Source of the DNA: Parasediminibacterium sp046546515
Lineage (GTDB): Bacteria; Bacteroidota; Bacteroidia; Chitinophagales; Chitinophagaceae
Direction: 5' to 3'
Assembly: GCF_046546515.1 (NCBI RefSeq)
Contig: NZ_JBKHKJ010000016.1
Location: 53,937 to 117,936 of the forward strand
DNA: 64,000 nt
Part shown: positions 11,501-20,420 of the stretch, piece by piece
Layout: each line of letters starts with the position of its first letter
How positions within the stretch are numbered: the first letter of the stretch is position 1
Made by a program: the position numbers and the translations under genes
The notes under the pieces: generated by a model
Seen by the model: the letters and a program-made list of their open reading frames with translations, nothing else
What the model was told of the DNA's origin: nothing
The model's database searches: none

Positions 11501-13073
11501 TTACCAGATAGCCGCAACCAATAGTCCAACGGTTTTCAGAGCAGATAGCCTGCCCGCCTCTTTGTCTTTGGATAGTATAAAGGGCATTATAACAGGCACA
11601 TTGCAAAGCACGGCTACTGTTCATTTAACCATCTATGCCGTTAATACTGGCGGTGTAGGAAGCCGTAAACTGGTTATATTGGTAGGGCTTCCGCCAGCAC
11701 CAGTTATCATTAGTGCAAGCTCGGTGCATGGTGTAGTAACCAAATCATTTAGTTATGCTATCAATGCAACCATTACGCCCTATTCCTTCAAAGCTATTAC
11801 ATTGCCATCTGGTTTGGTGTTGGATACCCTAACAGGTATTGTGTCGGGTGCACCAACAAAAGCAGGCACTTATTCAGTAGTGGTATATGCTACCAATGCT
11901 GGCGGTACGGGAAAGGCTACTGTTAGTTTTATTATACAGGATGTACCCCCGGCTCCATGGGTTGATACTGATATTGGCACGGCTTTAAATGGGTATGGTG
12001 CTTATAATGGGCCCACGGGCGAGTTTACAGTTGCAGGTGCCGGCAATGATATTGGCGGCACTTCAGACGGGTTTAATTATTTGTACCAGCCCGTGGTTTG
12101 TTCCACTGCAACCAGTATTGTTGCCAGGCTATCAACAAGGAAGTTAGCGGCAGGTGGTGGTGGCAGCCCTAAAGACAAAGTAGCCCTGATGGTGAGGGAA
12201 TCTACCGCTGCCAATGCAAAGCATTTTACAGTTTTTGCAGATGCCAACCGAAACGCATATGCAATAGCTCGTACTTCAAGCGGTGGCAGCACCTCGGGGG
12301 TTGGCACGGGAATTCCTTTAGATATACCTGTATGGTTGCGTATAGACAGGGATAGCAATAGTTTTACAGGCTATGCCTCGTTAGATAGTAGCAACTGGGA
12401 AACAATAGGTTCAAAAACCTTTACGATGAATGCCAGTATGCTGGTAGGCGTGGCTGTTACATCTAGGTTGCCAGCTTTGGATATTGCCGTATTTGATAGT
12501 GTAACTGTTTCTACCGATTGCAGCTTGCTTCCACTTACGTTGGTAAATTACCAAGCCGCATGGAAAAAAGACAAGATAGCCGTAAGGTGGACGGCTTTGA
12601 ATGAACAAAACAACAGCCATTTTATATTGCTGCGGAGTGCTGATGGCAACAATTATAGCCAAGTAGCCACAGTGTCATCGCTTGGGGATGGCATGCATAC
12701 CTACGAATGGCTGGACAACAACCCAGCTATTGGGAATAATTACTACAAATTATTGGAGGTGGACAAAGACGGCACTTCTAAGGAGTTGGGAACTCGCTTG
12801 GTAAGGTACGTTGTTGCACAGCGTGGCTGGTCGGTTTACCCAAACCCGGTAAACACAGGCAATTGCGTAATAAAGTGCGATAACGCTACCAATAAACAAG
12901 TAGATATAAAACTATTAGACGCCTTTGGCAATACAGTTTGGCACCAACAAAAAATGATGGTTTCCAATACATTGCAAGTTTATTTTGGAAATGCCCTTGC
13001 TAATGGCACTTATTGGTTACAGATAAATAATGAAGCAATGTTGAAGATGTTAATTAGCAAATATTGGAAATAA
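8517..13073 (+). CDS. Large secreted multidomain polysaccharide-active protein, catalytic family unassigned
   Basis: The product is about 1518 residues. ATG 8517 was chosen over an upstream TTG (8457); ATG 8544 is also possible and gives a tight signal peptide (MLKKNCLIILLVLVTNLLNAQ). Seen in order: an N-terminal beta-sandwich-like region (about 30-210); a helical, Trp/Tyr-rich central region (about 260-800) with features of an alpha/alpha-toroid (ADESIYKANKGLLALSDSR, LSRENGYVGLAYGEMQ), which I cannot assign to a lyase or hydrolase family; a fibronectin type III-like domain (WRSAAGATSYTVRRS..YYYVVAAIN); three putative-Ig (He_PIG) repeats marked by LPSGLTINAQNGIISG-like motifs; a LamG/DUF1349-like sandwich with VALMVRES; and a C-terminal T9SS sorting domain (WSVYPNPV). 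It is the only long plus-strand gene in the degradation region. It is probably exported and surface-bound or released; the substrate is unknown. Confidence 0.85.
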   Translation: MNKIYTTKNMLKKNCLIILLVLVTNLLNAQLVDSIRFGDTLSEQGHTLIASNTKILAGSLGQPARQCLVPATSNIYGGSLTFIMKVDPVNRNYFTIKLWGGDDGTITTAGRLYLYAPLNGINYQVGYRHEGDYTCLSVVGSKQPLPGRFFYSTTMLPLSLTKGKTSVTLKIISAGRLYGLGNGGPPNGSYQFYMTQPSRGIYKAFTHIDPYLDVSTETQGKTPASTVMPTPTVSVLNKGGTYYNQVNNRINNRLNTATSVTAFSTTDVEYLAKSYFLAGMAGYNNPAVVTKVTALLDAFAADYYTDNGAVNGGANEAWGGRYGHLGYAIYLLREQLQNTLDATTNYGAIAGFKTHRQAWGDILTASRNTGRANRDGRFITNQCLLADESIYKANKGLLALSDSRALPEQLAQRYLMESIGISPWLGADDTSANTSSLNAGSNYYQVTQKGLSRENGYVGLAYGEMQQHAAAFYKYTGNEKFRQQAIKMLKARVSFRRPAVQVSGSSYYTGMEGIGLLAWRGAGEVDGEYADGLAYGDKAGGGGPLAVAATTLDADCIGYAKQCLNDNQFFVVLSNALAITPEGLDVFGDYNTIKNASDNGKRLPMTEGQPDFAWADEETGIAAVKKNNERLWIEPYWQAKAQSAISAVARFHYSTPNYDQYGVLETNPLFTYSGQYITRPNYADGMGGSGYTPFDNPVNIYAGEKLPVAANGLAVPPAGITSSSSYGPFMGKADAYSFRFGKFLIGMNSSFFKNFTLQVPNGFKAAPDVVSGKTYTGNVDLSPLSTAILYLDNYIDTVPIPKAPLLLYLSGTTAIKTTLTWRSAAGATSYTVRRSLIKGGGYTDIATAITDTTFTDNTLMRGSNYYYVVAAINNNGTSYNSMETSTAGFKAPAPQISNAGTDTAYIGTPYFYTIAAYQSPKAFATTNLPSGLTINAQNGIISGSPLVAGTFVIPVSATNSTGVGTVNFTLVVINPNKPVITSSDTAKAYVGIVFSYQIAATNSPTVFRADSLPASLSLDSIKGIITGTLQSTATVHLTIYAVNTGGVGSRKLVILVGLPPAPVIISASSVHGVVTKSFSYAINATITPYSFKAITLPSGLVLDTLTGIVSGAPTKAGTYSVVVYATNAGGTGKATVSFIIQDVPPAPWVDTDIGTALNGYGAYNGPTGEFTVAGAGNDIGGTSDGFNYLYQPVVCSTATSIVARLSTRKLAAGGGGSPKDKVALMVRESTAANAKHFTVFADANRNAYAIARTSSGGSTSGVGTGIPLDIPVWLRIDRDSNSFTGYASLDSSNWETIGSKTFTMNASMLVGVAVTSRLPALDIAVFDSVTVSTDCSLLPLTLVNYQAAWKKDKIAVRWTALNEQNNSHFILLRSADGNNYSQVATVSSLGDGMHTYEWLDNNPAIGNNYYKLLEVDKDGTSKELGTRLVRYVVAQRGWSVYPNPVNTGNCVIKCDNATNKQVDIKLLDAFGNTVWHQQKMMVSNTLQVYFGNALANGTYWLQINNEAMLKMLISKYWK

Positions 13074-13127
13074 GTCTTTTAAGAGATAAGAAATAGTAAC
13101 AACTTACACTTTTTTTGCCCTTAGTGC

Positions 13128-15434
13128 CTATTCCAGTTTATTCACCACATCTTTCTTTCTTGCTTCGGGTGTTACTTTTAATTGCTGTAGTTTGCCATCT
13201 TTTAAAACACCTTCTACAATTGTGTTTTTAGGGGCATATAATTTAAAGTCTACATCCCACCCTTTTGGCCATGCGGGGAACAGAAGTATTTTGTCGCCAC
13301 GGTTTTGCAGCAGCATGTTTTGCAGTATTATTTGCCCTGCCCCTCCATTGTCCATGTCTGGCTCATAATCGTGCCCTTTTGACCAGAACCACTTGAATTT
13401 TTCGCTGCCGTAAGTGGTAAAGTTGGCGGTTACTTCTTTTTTGGCCGTGTCTGCCAATCCTAATACAGCCGCTTCTATACCATCCTGCCCCCAGCAGGTG
13501 CTGCTTTTAAAACGGCGGGCATGGAAAGTATTGGTTGCCAGCTCTACATCTGGCTGCTGCACGCCATATAACCTAAAGGGGAATACAGCGTATAATTCAG
13601 GGTTTTCTGAATTGTTTGTTTTAGAAAAAGTTTCCGCTGGCAAAATGATAGTTGTACCATTTGATACCATATCCGTAGGCAATTGTGGCACTTTTCCATC
13701 CGCATCTGTTTTTCCTTGCGCAATTGGGGGCAAATCTGTAAGGGTTTGTTTCCACATAGCCCTTTGTTGTGGGGTAGTGCTGTTTTCAGGCAAGGCCAAC
13801 AGCCTTGGCAATACACATAACAACCCTGCAATATCGGGCGTTGGGTTTACGGCTTGCTGCCTAGTTTCTATGGCTTGTGCCGGGTCCATTCTTATTTTCC
13901 CGCCGGAACGTTTCCAGTGTTTGTCGTAGTAAGTGGTTATTTCCGTTGCCAAGGGCAATAAGGTATTTTTTAAATACTTGGCGTCTTGTGTTTGGGCGTA
14001 GGCATCCAGCATCATATTAGTTAGCTCCAACCCTCCAGATACATAGTGGCGTATCCATGTATTTTTGATCATCACTTCTCTGTTACCCCAGCCAAAATCG
14101 CTGCTATTGGGTGTACCCCAGAAATAGATAGTCTCCGGGAAGCAGGCACCATCGTGTTTAAAATACAGCTTCGTGCGGTCTTTTGCCAAGGGCAATGCTT
14201 TTAGGTACATATTGATGAAGGGCATTAGCAGGTCTGTATCCCCGGCAGCAATCATTGGCCAATAGAGTAGCCGCTGGTTCTGGAACCACAAATTGCCGCC
14301 CCATGCCCTAAAGTCTGGATCCACCTGGCCTTTTGCAGGGTCATATATTTTGTCTGGCGCAGGCTCCTGCCCTACTGTAAAAATGCTGCCGTTGTATTTT
14401 ATAGGCATTGCACCCCTGCCAGAAGCCCCGCACATCCAGCGTTGCATGGCATAGCCTTGTGTTACTTTATCGGCATTGGCATCGCCAGTTACTTTTATCC
14501 AGCTTCGGTTCCAGAATTTATCCCACCATTGCTGGTGTGCTTGCCTGGCTTTTTCCAAGGGCACAGCATCGGTTTTAGTTACCAGTTGCAGGATGTCTTT
14601 CTGCCATGCAGTAATGTCCGTTTGTTCTGTCAAAGCGTATAAGTCAAGCTGATAAGTGGTTTGAGGCTTGGGTGATTGCAGCATTTTATCACCGCCAGCC
14701 ACCAGCCCCTTGCCCTTCATTGCTACACCAAAAGACCTATTCAACAAAGGGTCTGGGTATTTAGTAAGTAAAGCCTCCAAGTGCTGGTTTTCCAGCACTA
14801 TAGGGTAAGTGCTTCGTTGGTTGTGGTGAAGCCATAGCAAACGGTTGCCGTTTGCTGCCAAAACCGTGTCTGGATCAATGGTTACTTCGCCAGCTGGCAG
14901 GCCTTGCAATTCCCTTAATGCACCCCTTCCCTCCAATTCAAGCCCTTTGTTTTTGGTAACCCTGTACTCGTTGCGCCATAATTCAACATTGGCTGTAAGC
15001 ACGGTTGGCTTCTCCGTGTTTAGCTCCAAGTGTATTACAGGGGCATTCGCATCTACCCAAGCACGCAAGGTGGAGTTGTTTGCCGTAACAGTTACTTCGC
15101 CTGTAATAGGGTTTAATACTTGTTTGAAAGAAGCATCTTTGGTAAATGGGCTGGGGCTAAGTTTTACCCTTACGCGGCCTAGCTTTACCAATTGGCCGTT
15201 TTCTGTCCAAGCATCTGTTTTGCTTATCAGGAAAACAATGTCCCCATTTTCCTCTGTCCATAGGTTTATTCCAAGGTCGCCATTGCCTAAGGGCATGGAG
15301 CTTTTATAGTCTTTGCCTGGCTCGTTCCAAGTAACGGCATATTCATTGGTCTTGGTTGTTTGCTGTGCTTTTGCAGCAGGGAGCATTGCCGTGAAAAGGG
15401 CTAAGTAGAAAAAGTAGGGTGCAAATTTTTTCAT
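13128..15434 (-). CDS. DUF5703 domain protein, GH95-like putative glycoside hydrolase
   Basis: The product has 768 residues with a clear signal peptide (MKKFAPYFFYLALFTAMLPAAKAQ). The N-terminal region has the typical DUF5703 signature WNEPGKDYKSSMPLGNGDLGINLWTEENGD followed by KTDAWTENGQLVKLGRVRVKLSP. The middle is an alpha/alpha-toroid with W-rich motifs (WGGNLWFQNQRLLYWPMIAAGD), and the C-terminus has a small beta domain (LLFPAWPKGWDVDFKLYAPKNTIVEGVLKDGKL). This organisation matches relatives of GH95 fucosidases and galactosidases, although the exact activity of DUF5703 proteins is not established to my knowledge. It is the last gene of a minus-strand run and ends convergently with the 8517 gene, 54 bp apart. 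It probably acts in the periplasm on oligosaccharides released by the neighbouring lyases. Family placement is confident; substrate is not. Confidence 0.85.
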   Translation of the reverse strand: MKKFAPYFFYLALFTAMLPAAKAQQTTKTNEYAVTWNEPGKDYKSSMPLGNGDLGINLWTEENGDIVFLISKTDAWTENGQLVKLGRVRVKLSPSPFTKDASFKQVLNPITGEVTVTANNSTLRAWVDANAPVIHLELNTEKPTVLTANVELWRNEYRVTKNKGLELEGRGALRELQGLPAGEVTIDPDTVLAANGNRLLWLHHNQRSTYPIVLENQHLEALLTKYPDPLLNRSFGVAMKGKGLVAGGDKMLQSPKPQTTYQLDLYALTEQTDITAWQKDILQLVTKTDAVPLEKARQAHQQWWDKFWNRSWIKVTGDANADKVTQGYAMQRWMCGASGRGAMPIKYNGSIFTVGQEPAPDKIYDPAKGQVDPDFRAWGGNLWFQNQRLLYWPMIAAGDTDLLMPFINMYLKALPLAKDRTKLYFKHDGACFPETIYFWGTPNSSDFGWGNREVMIKNTWIRHYVSGGLELTNMMLDAYAQTQDAKYLKNTLLPLATEITTYYDKHWKRSGGKIRMDPAQAIETRQQAVNPTPDIAGLLCVLPRLLALPENSTTPQQRAMWKQTLTDLPPIAQGKTDADGKVPQLPTDMVSNGTTIILPAETFSKTNNSENPELYAVFPFRLYGVQQPDVELATNTFHARRFKSSTCWGQDGIEAAVLGLADTAKKEVTANFTTYGSEKFKWFWSKGHDYEPDMDNGGAGQIILQNMLLQNRGDKILLFPAWPKGWDVDFKLYAPKNTIVEGVLKDGKLQQLKVTPEARKKDVVNKLE

Positions 15435-15451
15435 ATCAAGGAGTTAATGAT

Positions 15452-15500
15452 TGCCACGAAGGCACCTAGGCTCAAAGCAGCACTAAGAAAAAAGAAAGAA
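15452..15500. repeat. Dispersed CCACGAAG-type repeat, copy 1
   Basis: GCCACGAAGGCACCTAGGCTC followed by AAAGCAGCACTAAGAAAAAAG matches copies near 20421, 42358, 44504, 53029, 54893, 57466, 61030 and 61333. It lies between the DUF5703 gene and GH39. The flank up to GH39 is partly repeated beside the GH39 relic at 20532. The rest of the 15435-15626 gap holds a small hairpin (AGCACAA/TTGTGCT near 15580) and no gene. Confidence 0.7.
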
Positions 15501-15626
15501 GAAAAGGGCGTATGCAATCCCCCCCTACATGCAGGCCGCCGTACAATGCCATTACGTGATTCTGATTTTCATAGGCAAGCACAATCGGTTGTGCTAAATG
15601 ATGTGCCGATTTTCCTATTCAGCCCT

Positions 15627-17282
15627 TTACCCTTCTATCAATATACAATCCCAGGGCTGCAATGTCTTTTCCCATTTCAGGCCGCCTTGCGCATTGGCAC
15701 TTGCTTTTTCTTTCAACGTGGCAAAAGCGGCTTCTTTCAATTGCTTGGTTTGTTCCCTTGTAGGTGGCTCGGGGCTGCCCATTGCCTTCCATTTTGGGAA
15801 AGCAAAACCGTGGTTCCTGTCCAATGTTTCAATCGTGATGTTGGCCAGTGGCTTCAAGCCCTTTATATCCAAAGTAAACTTGCGGGGCGTGCCCATGTTC
15901 AATACTTCCTCCACATTGCCGTCAACCACGTCTTTCCTTTCGGATGGGTAGTGGAAAAGCAGGGTGGTTGTTTTTTTTGTATTGGAATGGCGGGTTACGA
16001 TCATGCCTTCCTCCTTGTGCAAAACCTCATCGCCCAAGCGGTTCAGCATGCGGTATGCATGGAAAGCAGGCTTGGCAATGCCCTGGTAATTAATCAACCC
16101 AAAACCGCCATGGAATATACTGTCCCCTGCCCCTTTTTCTTCAAACACATCGGTAAATGTCCAGTAAGACAAAGAATCAACTAGGCCAATGGAGTCCACA
16201 TTTGCTTTTATCACATAAGTGGCTGCTTGTAAAGAATCGTGCGTGCTGTCCCTTGGCGAGGGGCTGCTGCTCCATTCAGTACAGTGTATTTCGGCTTTGC
16301 TATGGGCACTTTCGGCTACTGTTTTCTTTAGCCATTGCAAGTCTTCGGTTGTGGCATTTACTTTCCGTACCCTGCCTGCACCCTTTTTTGTGTCGGGGTC
16401 CAATGCCCAGTCCGTAGGGTAAGGGTGCGTGCAAATAAAATCGACAGGCAGGTTTTCCTTGGTGCAATAAGCCAAAAAGTCTTTTATCCACACGCCGTGC
16501 CAGTCAAGGGTATTGATGTCTTTCACCGTTAATGTCTTGTGCTTGGTTTTATCTTCTACCTCACCATCAAAACGCTCGTCAGGCACAAAGTTGCTGGTTG
16601 ATGGGCCACCTACACGGAGGCTTTTGTCTATGGCTTTGATAGCTAATACCGATGTTTTGTACAATTCAAAATACTGCGATTTTGTGCCGTCCCAAAAACC
16701 ATGCAGGTCTGGCTCGTTCCATACTTCAAAGTACCAGCTTTTCACTTCGTCCATGCCATAGCGGCTGATGCAGTGCTTCACAAAATTGCTAACCAATTCA
16801 GCCCACTTTGCATGGTCTTTTGGCGGCGACACATTGCCTTTCCACCAAAACTGCTGGGCAGTGGTACTGGCCATGTCTTTGGGCATGAACCCAAGTTCCA
16901 CAAAAGGTTTTACGCCTATGGCCAGCATCCTGTCGAACAAGTCGTCTATATATTGCCAATTGTATATGGCATTGCCTTTTTCTTCCTTGTACACGCACAT
17001 ATCGTCGTGGAAAAGCCCATGGAAACGGCAAAACTGGAAGCCACAGTGTTTCTTAGCCAATTCCATCTGCTCCAGCCAGCTTGCACGCAAGCCTTCATTG
17101 GCACGGCCAGCCCCAACGCATTTACTCCAGAAATGGGTTAATGGTATCCCAGGTGCATTGGCATCTATTACAGAACTTAAGCTATTTATTGGTGTTATTT
17201 TTTGTGCATATAGCAAAGACGGTATAAATGCAGCCCCTGATGCAGTAATAAAACTGTTCTTAATAAAATCCCTTCTTTCCAT
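15627..17282 (-). CDS. Glycoside hydrolase family 39 protein (beta-xylosidase/iduronidase-like)
   Basis: The product has 551 residues and starts with MERRDFIKNSFITASGAAFI, a twin-arginine-like signal. A (beta/alpha)8 barrel of clan GH-A follows. The acid/base Glu is E190 in EVWNEPDLHGFW, and the predicted nucleophile is E336 in EIHCTEWSS. A C-terminal beta-sandwich ends at PWDCILIEG. GH39 members include beta-xylosidases, alpha-L-iduronidases and arabinosidases acting with retention; sequence alone does not separate these. The gene is followed by the DUF5703 gene and preceded 79 bp away by an alginate-lyase-type gene, all on the minus strand. A relic of a second copy remains at 20532-20747, showing past duplication. 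Localisation is probably periplasmic, through Tat if the RR signal is functional. Confidence 0.92.
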   Translation of the reverse strand: MERRDFIKNSFITASGAAFIPSLLYAQKITPINSLSSVIDANAPGIPLTHFWSKCVGAGRANEGLRASWLEQMELAKKHCGFQFCRFHGLFHDDMCVYKEEKGNAIYNWQYIDDLFDRMLAIGVKPFVELGFMPKDMASTTAQQFWWKGNVSPPKDHAKWAELVSNFVKHCISRYGMDEVKSWYFEVWNEPDLHGFWDGTKSQYFELYKTSVLAIKAIDKSLRVGGPSTSNFVPDERFDGEVEDKTKHKTLTVKDINTLDWHGVWIKDFLAYCTKENLPVDFICTHPYPTDWALDPDTKKGAGRVRKVNATTEDLQWLKKTVAESAHSKAEIHCTEWSSSPSPRDSTHDSLQAATYVIKANVDSIGLVDSLSYWTFTDVFEEKGAGDSIFHGGFGLINYQGIAKPAFHAYRMLNRLGDEVLHKEEGMIVTRHSNTKKTTTLLFHYPSERKDVVDGNVEEVLNMGTPRKFTLDIKGLKPLANITIETLDRNHGFAFPKWKAMGSPEPPTREQTKQLKEAAFATLKEKASANAQGGLKWEKTLQPWDCILIEG

Positions 17283-17361
17283 TGTATGATATATGCATTG
17301 AATGATTAATAATCTAATTGTTTTGAACTACTTATGTTCACTTTTTAATAATATCAATTAT

Positions 17362-19113
17362 CTATTTGTTGTTGTCTCCTACAGCCACGTCACTAAAAGT
17401 AGCAGTATTCAACACTGAAATATCGTGAGATGTTACACACAAGCCTATATATGCTATAGTGGGCAGCAGTATTTCTACATTTTCTAAACAAGTCCAATTT
17501 ATGGCATCTAGCGAATGATAAACTGTTACCCTGTTTCCTAAACGCTCTATCTTTAGCCAATAAGGTGCTTTTAACCTTTCATGGAATTCATAGTTCCTTG
17601 GTGTTTGTGTTGGTATAGCCCAAGATACATCTGTTTTACAAAAAGCAGTTGCTCCTCGCCAAGTAGTTTTTATCCCAATTTCTGGTTGCAAAAAAATACC
17701 AACATATTTCGCATTAGGCGCAAGTGATTCTCGCAGCATAAGCCCTGCCCTTGCTTCGCTGTTTGTATTCTCTATAGAAGTTACTTGCGCAATCATTACT
17801 GCATCGCCTTTTACCATTTTGTAAGTAAATTGAAAAGCATCTGGCACATCTTGAGAAGAAGGTATTGGTATGTCTGCACCCGCTCCTTTAACAGTCCAGG
17901 TACCACCATTTTTTGTTGACGTTCCCGCTAATCCCGTATTTCCTATATCTATACTCTTTAATAAGCATTCACTTACCGCAAAAGGATGAATAATTGGTGG
18001 TAACAACCTCGCGGTAGAAGTATCTGCACTTTTCCTATACAAGAAGCCATTTTTGGTTTCCTTTACCATGTCCCGAAGCTTTTCTGTATAAGGCGTTGGG
18101 ATACTTTTGCGGATGGCGTAGGCCGCTTGGATAATATTGTAGGATGGCGAACTACGGCGGGCATTTCCTGTCCACCCAAACTTATTCCAGTAACATTCAT
18201 AAGGGTTTCCAAAACGGATATATTTTACGCCACTGGTGTCTATATTATACCTTGCATACAATTCTTCTGTTTTTTGAAGACGGTTATCAAGGTCTCCAAA
18301 AATATCAATCCCTTGTTTCCAAGCTACTTCTGCCGCCCAAGCCAAATTCCATATTTGACCTGCAGTATGACCCTCGTCACGGCCACAATCACCAACTTGC
18401 CCATTGCTAAGGGAATTCCCCAATCCTCCAGCAGGATCGCCACGAAGCGATGCAATTGCCTGGTTAAATTTAACTGAATCATCTAAAAAAACAGCTATCC
18501 CAATAGCAGCTTTAATGGCATCCGCACCTTGGTTAGCTCCTCTTACTGGGTTGGGTACATCAAGGGTAGGCCACAATACATTGGCAAAATAATTTCGTAC
18601 ATTAGCCGTGGTGCTAGCCGTCCATCCCGGATAGGTGGATTTTAATATATCCGCAGCAGTTGCATAATATTGTACCCAATCCCCCAAGTCCAGTATCGCC
18701 TCATCGCCACCCCAAAATGTATTTGTTACTGCCCAGTCATTTAGCATTTCAGTGGCTTTTTTTGCATAATCGGCATCCTTGGTAAAAACCCACATAAACG
18801 TAAGGTGATGGATGGCTTGCATATCATTAAGCCACTGCGACCTGTTTACATGTGGCGACCTTGTTACATAAGCCAAAGGGCCTTGCATTGTATAAGATAA
18901 ACGGGAATGGGGATCCGCTTCAAGCACCCTGTAAGCCGACTTCCAAGGTTCTTTTTTTATATTTGCCCTCAATTGATCTAGGTCATAAGTGGTAAAGGGA
19001 ATGCCAGGATGTACAAATACCTGGGTATATGCCACATTGCACCATCCTAAACAAGAAAGCATAATTATTATCAAGCAATGGATTCCTTTAGTCTTTTTTT
19101 TAATTGTAGCCAT
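17362..19113 (-). CDS. Secreted alginate-lyase-superfamily protein with C-terminal concanavalin-like domain
   Basis: The product has 583 residues. The N-terminus is hydrophobic (IHCLIIIMLSCLGWCNVAYTQ) and serves as signal peptide. Residues about 33-370 form an alpha/alpha-toroid of the alginate_lyase family, with LSYTMQGPLAY, LNDWAVTN and GDCGRDEGHTAGQIWNLAWAAEV; the last carries the His/Arg cluster usual at the active site of this superfamily. Residues about 400-580 form a beta-sandwich with ARAGLMLRESLAPNAKYVGIF, a DUF1349-like carbohydrate-associated domain. Such enzymes cleave uronic-acid polysaccharides by beta-elimination, including alginate and glucuronan. A distant paralogue is at 26900, and the YTMQGP motif is shared. 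The gene lies between GH43 and GH39 on the same strand with gaps of about 80 and 125 bp, so cotranscription is plausible. Confidence 0.87.
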   Translation of the reverse strand: MATIKKKTKGIHCLIIIMLSCLGWCNVAYTQVFVHPGIPFTTYDLDQLRANIKKEPWKSAYRVLEADPHSRLSYTMQGPLAYVTRSPHVNRSQWLNDMQAIHHLTFMWVFTKDADYAKKATEMLNDWAVTNTFWGGDEAILDLGDWVQYYATAADILKSTYPGWTASTTANVRNYFANVLWPTLDVPNPVRGANQGADAIKAAIGIAVFLDDSVKFNQAIASLRGDPAGGLGNSLSNGQVGDCGRDEGHTAGQIWNLAWAAEVAWKQGIDIFGDLDNRLQKTEELYARYNIDTSGVKYIRFGNPYECYWNKFGWTGNARRSSPSYNIIQAAYAIRKSIPTPYTEKLRDMVKETKNGFLYRKSADTSTARLLPPIIHPFAVSECLLKSIDIGNTGLAGTSTKNGGTWTVKGAGADIPIPSSQDVPDAFQFTYKMVKGDAVMIAQVTSIENTNSEARAGLMLRESLAPNAKYVGIFLQPEIGIKTTWRGATAFCKTDVSWAIPTQTPRNYEFHERLKAPYWLKIERLGNRVTVYHSLDAINWTCLENVEILLPTIAYIGLCVTSHDISVLNTATFSDVAVGDNNK

Positions 19114-19238
19114 TTTAATTTTTTATCTAATCTTATATTTTCCTCTTAATATCTAACCCTTTACCATATCATAACATTACAGAAATTCCTACAATTCTTA
19201 AACACTTAAATAGCTAATATTTTTGCGTGCGCCCCCTA

Positions 19239-20246
19239 TTAGTTTTGGCCAACATTTAGTGCCTCAACTAATTTATTTTCTCCTGTTTTTACATCAATAG
19301 TCCATGGTTTGGGTTCAGGCACCCACAATTTCCCATCCCCAATTTCCAAAGGCATCCAGATATAGCGGGAATCCCATTGTGTTTTAGGCTTCCATACATC
19401 GGCTAAAAAAATAACAGTTGTTCCTTTTGTACCTTCTACTTTTAGCAACATGGTAGATTGCCCCCCATAAGTATTGGTTTCGGGCGGAGCAATGTCTTTG
19501 AATTCAGACCATGGGCCGCTAAGGGATTTGGCAGTAGCATATTTATTAGGGTTTGCTTTCCAGCCCGTAAGTGCCGATCCTATTGAGTAATACAAACCTT
19601 TGTAATGCACTATTGCACCCCCTTCCATGTGTGCAGGTATAAGGCACACTTCTTTTTCTACATTCATATAATCGGCCGATAAAGTGGCAATCCGAAAACC
19701 AAAGGGGCGGTCTTCAAAAACAAGGTAGGGCGTGCCGTCATCATCTATAAACTGCCCTATGTCGCGGCTTTCATGCCCTAGCGGCCGGAACCTTTTTACA
19801 TATTTGAATCGCCCATCAGGCTTATCGCATACAGCTATGGCTACTTGTGCTGTTTTGTAATTTTTGCTATCGATGTGCATATACATCACATATTTCTTAG
19901 TTTTTTTATTATAAAAAACTTTTGGCCTTTCCAATATCCATTTTGCGCCCATGCTGTCTGGGTCGCTCATTTTTACAACATCCCCTTTAAATGTCCAGTT
20001 CATCAAGTCTTTGGAAGCATAACAACTCACATAGCGGTAGTTGCTGTCAAGCCCTTGCGCCCTCTCCTCGCCATACCAATAATAGGTTTTGCCCAGTTTA
20101 ATAATACCGCCACCATGTGCCTGTATATGGTTCCCCTTGTCATCTGGCCATAATTCATTTGGTTTAATAATTGTTTCTTTTTGGGCGAAGATTATTTGGG
20201 CAAAGCCACAAAAACACGAAAAGGCAATTAATCTTTTTAATTTCAT
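19239..20246 (-). CDS. GH43-family protein related to exo-beta-1,3-galactanases
   Basis: About 335 residues from ATG 20246; an in-frame ATG at 20252 adds two residues. The signal peptide is MKLKRLIAFSCFCGFAQIIFAQ. The five-bladed propeller begins with NHIQAHGGGIIKLGKTYYWYGEE, the hallmark of the GH43_24/34-type branch in which the usual N-terminal catalytic Asp is not at its canonical place. WILERPKVFY supplies the likely acid Glu, and TYGGQSTMLL has a Gln that may stand in for the base, as described for fungal exo-beta-1,3-galactanases. This points to galactan, arabinogalactan or related side-chain removal rather than xylan. It is the first gene of the GH43, lyase, GH39, DUF5703 run, and an operator-like site lies about 105 bp upstream. 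Confidence 0.88.
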   Translation of the reverse strand: MKLKRLIAFSCFCGFAQIIFAQKETIIKPNELWPDDKGNHIQAHGGGIIKLGKTYYWYGEERAQGLDSNYRYVSCYASKDLMNWTFKGDVVKMSDPDSMGAKWILERPKVFYNKKTKKYVMYMHIDSKNYKTAQVAIAVCDKPDGRFKYVKRFRPLGHESRDIGQFIDDDGTPYLVFEDRPFGFRIATLSADYMNVEKEVCLIPAHMEGGAIVHYKGLYYSIGSALTGWKANPNKYATAKSLSGPWSEFKDIAPPETNTYGGQSTMLLKVEGTKGTTVIFLADVWKPKTQWDSRYIWMPLEIGDGKLWVPEPKPWTIDVKTGENKLVEALNVGQN

Positions 20247-20350
20247 GTACATAATTTTAATCCTACTTTGATAATTGTTTAAAACCTGTTTGAGTTAATT
20301 ATTAATGTTCCACAGGGGCTTTTTGAGGTGCAACTTACTAAAATATTTTT

Positions 20351-20367
20351 GATTAACCGTTTATGCA
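20351..20367. promoter_or_regulatory. LacI-type operator-like site 2
   Basis: GATTAACCGTTTATGCA is the reverse complement of TGCATAAACGGTTAATC and differs by one base from the site at 32319-32335. It lies about 105 bp upstream of the GH43 start, where a repressor or activator for the four-gene run would be expected. Confidence 0.55.
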
Positions 20368-20420
20368 TAGGTGTATGATTTTATTTAGCCTTAACCGTGT
20401 TTAGAATAAAAATAAGGTTA

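Noticed and set aside
13414..17289. Plus-strand ORFs opposite the DUF5703 and GH39 genes
   Set aside because: Shadows of the minus-strand genes, whose domains and catalytic motifs are clear.
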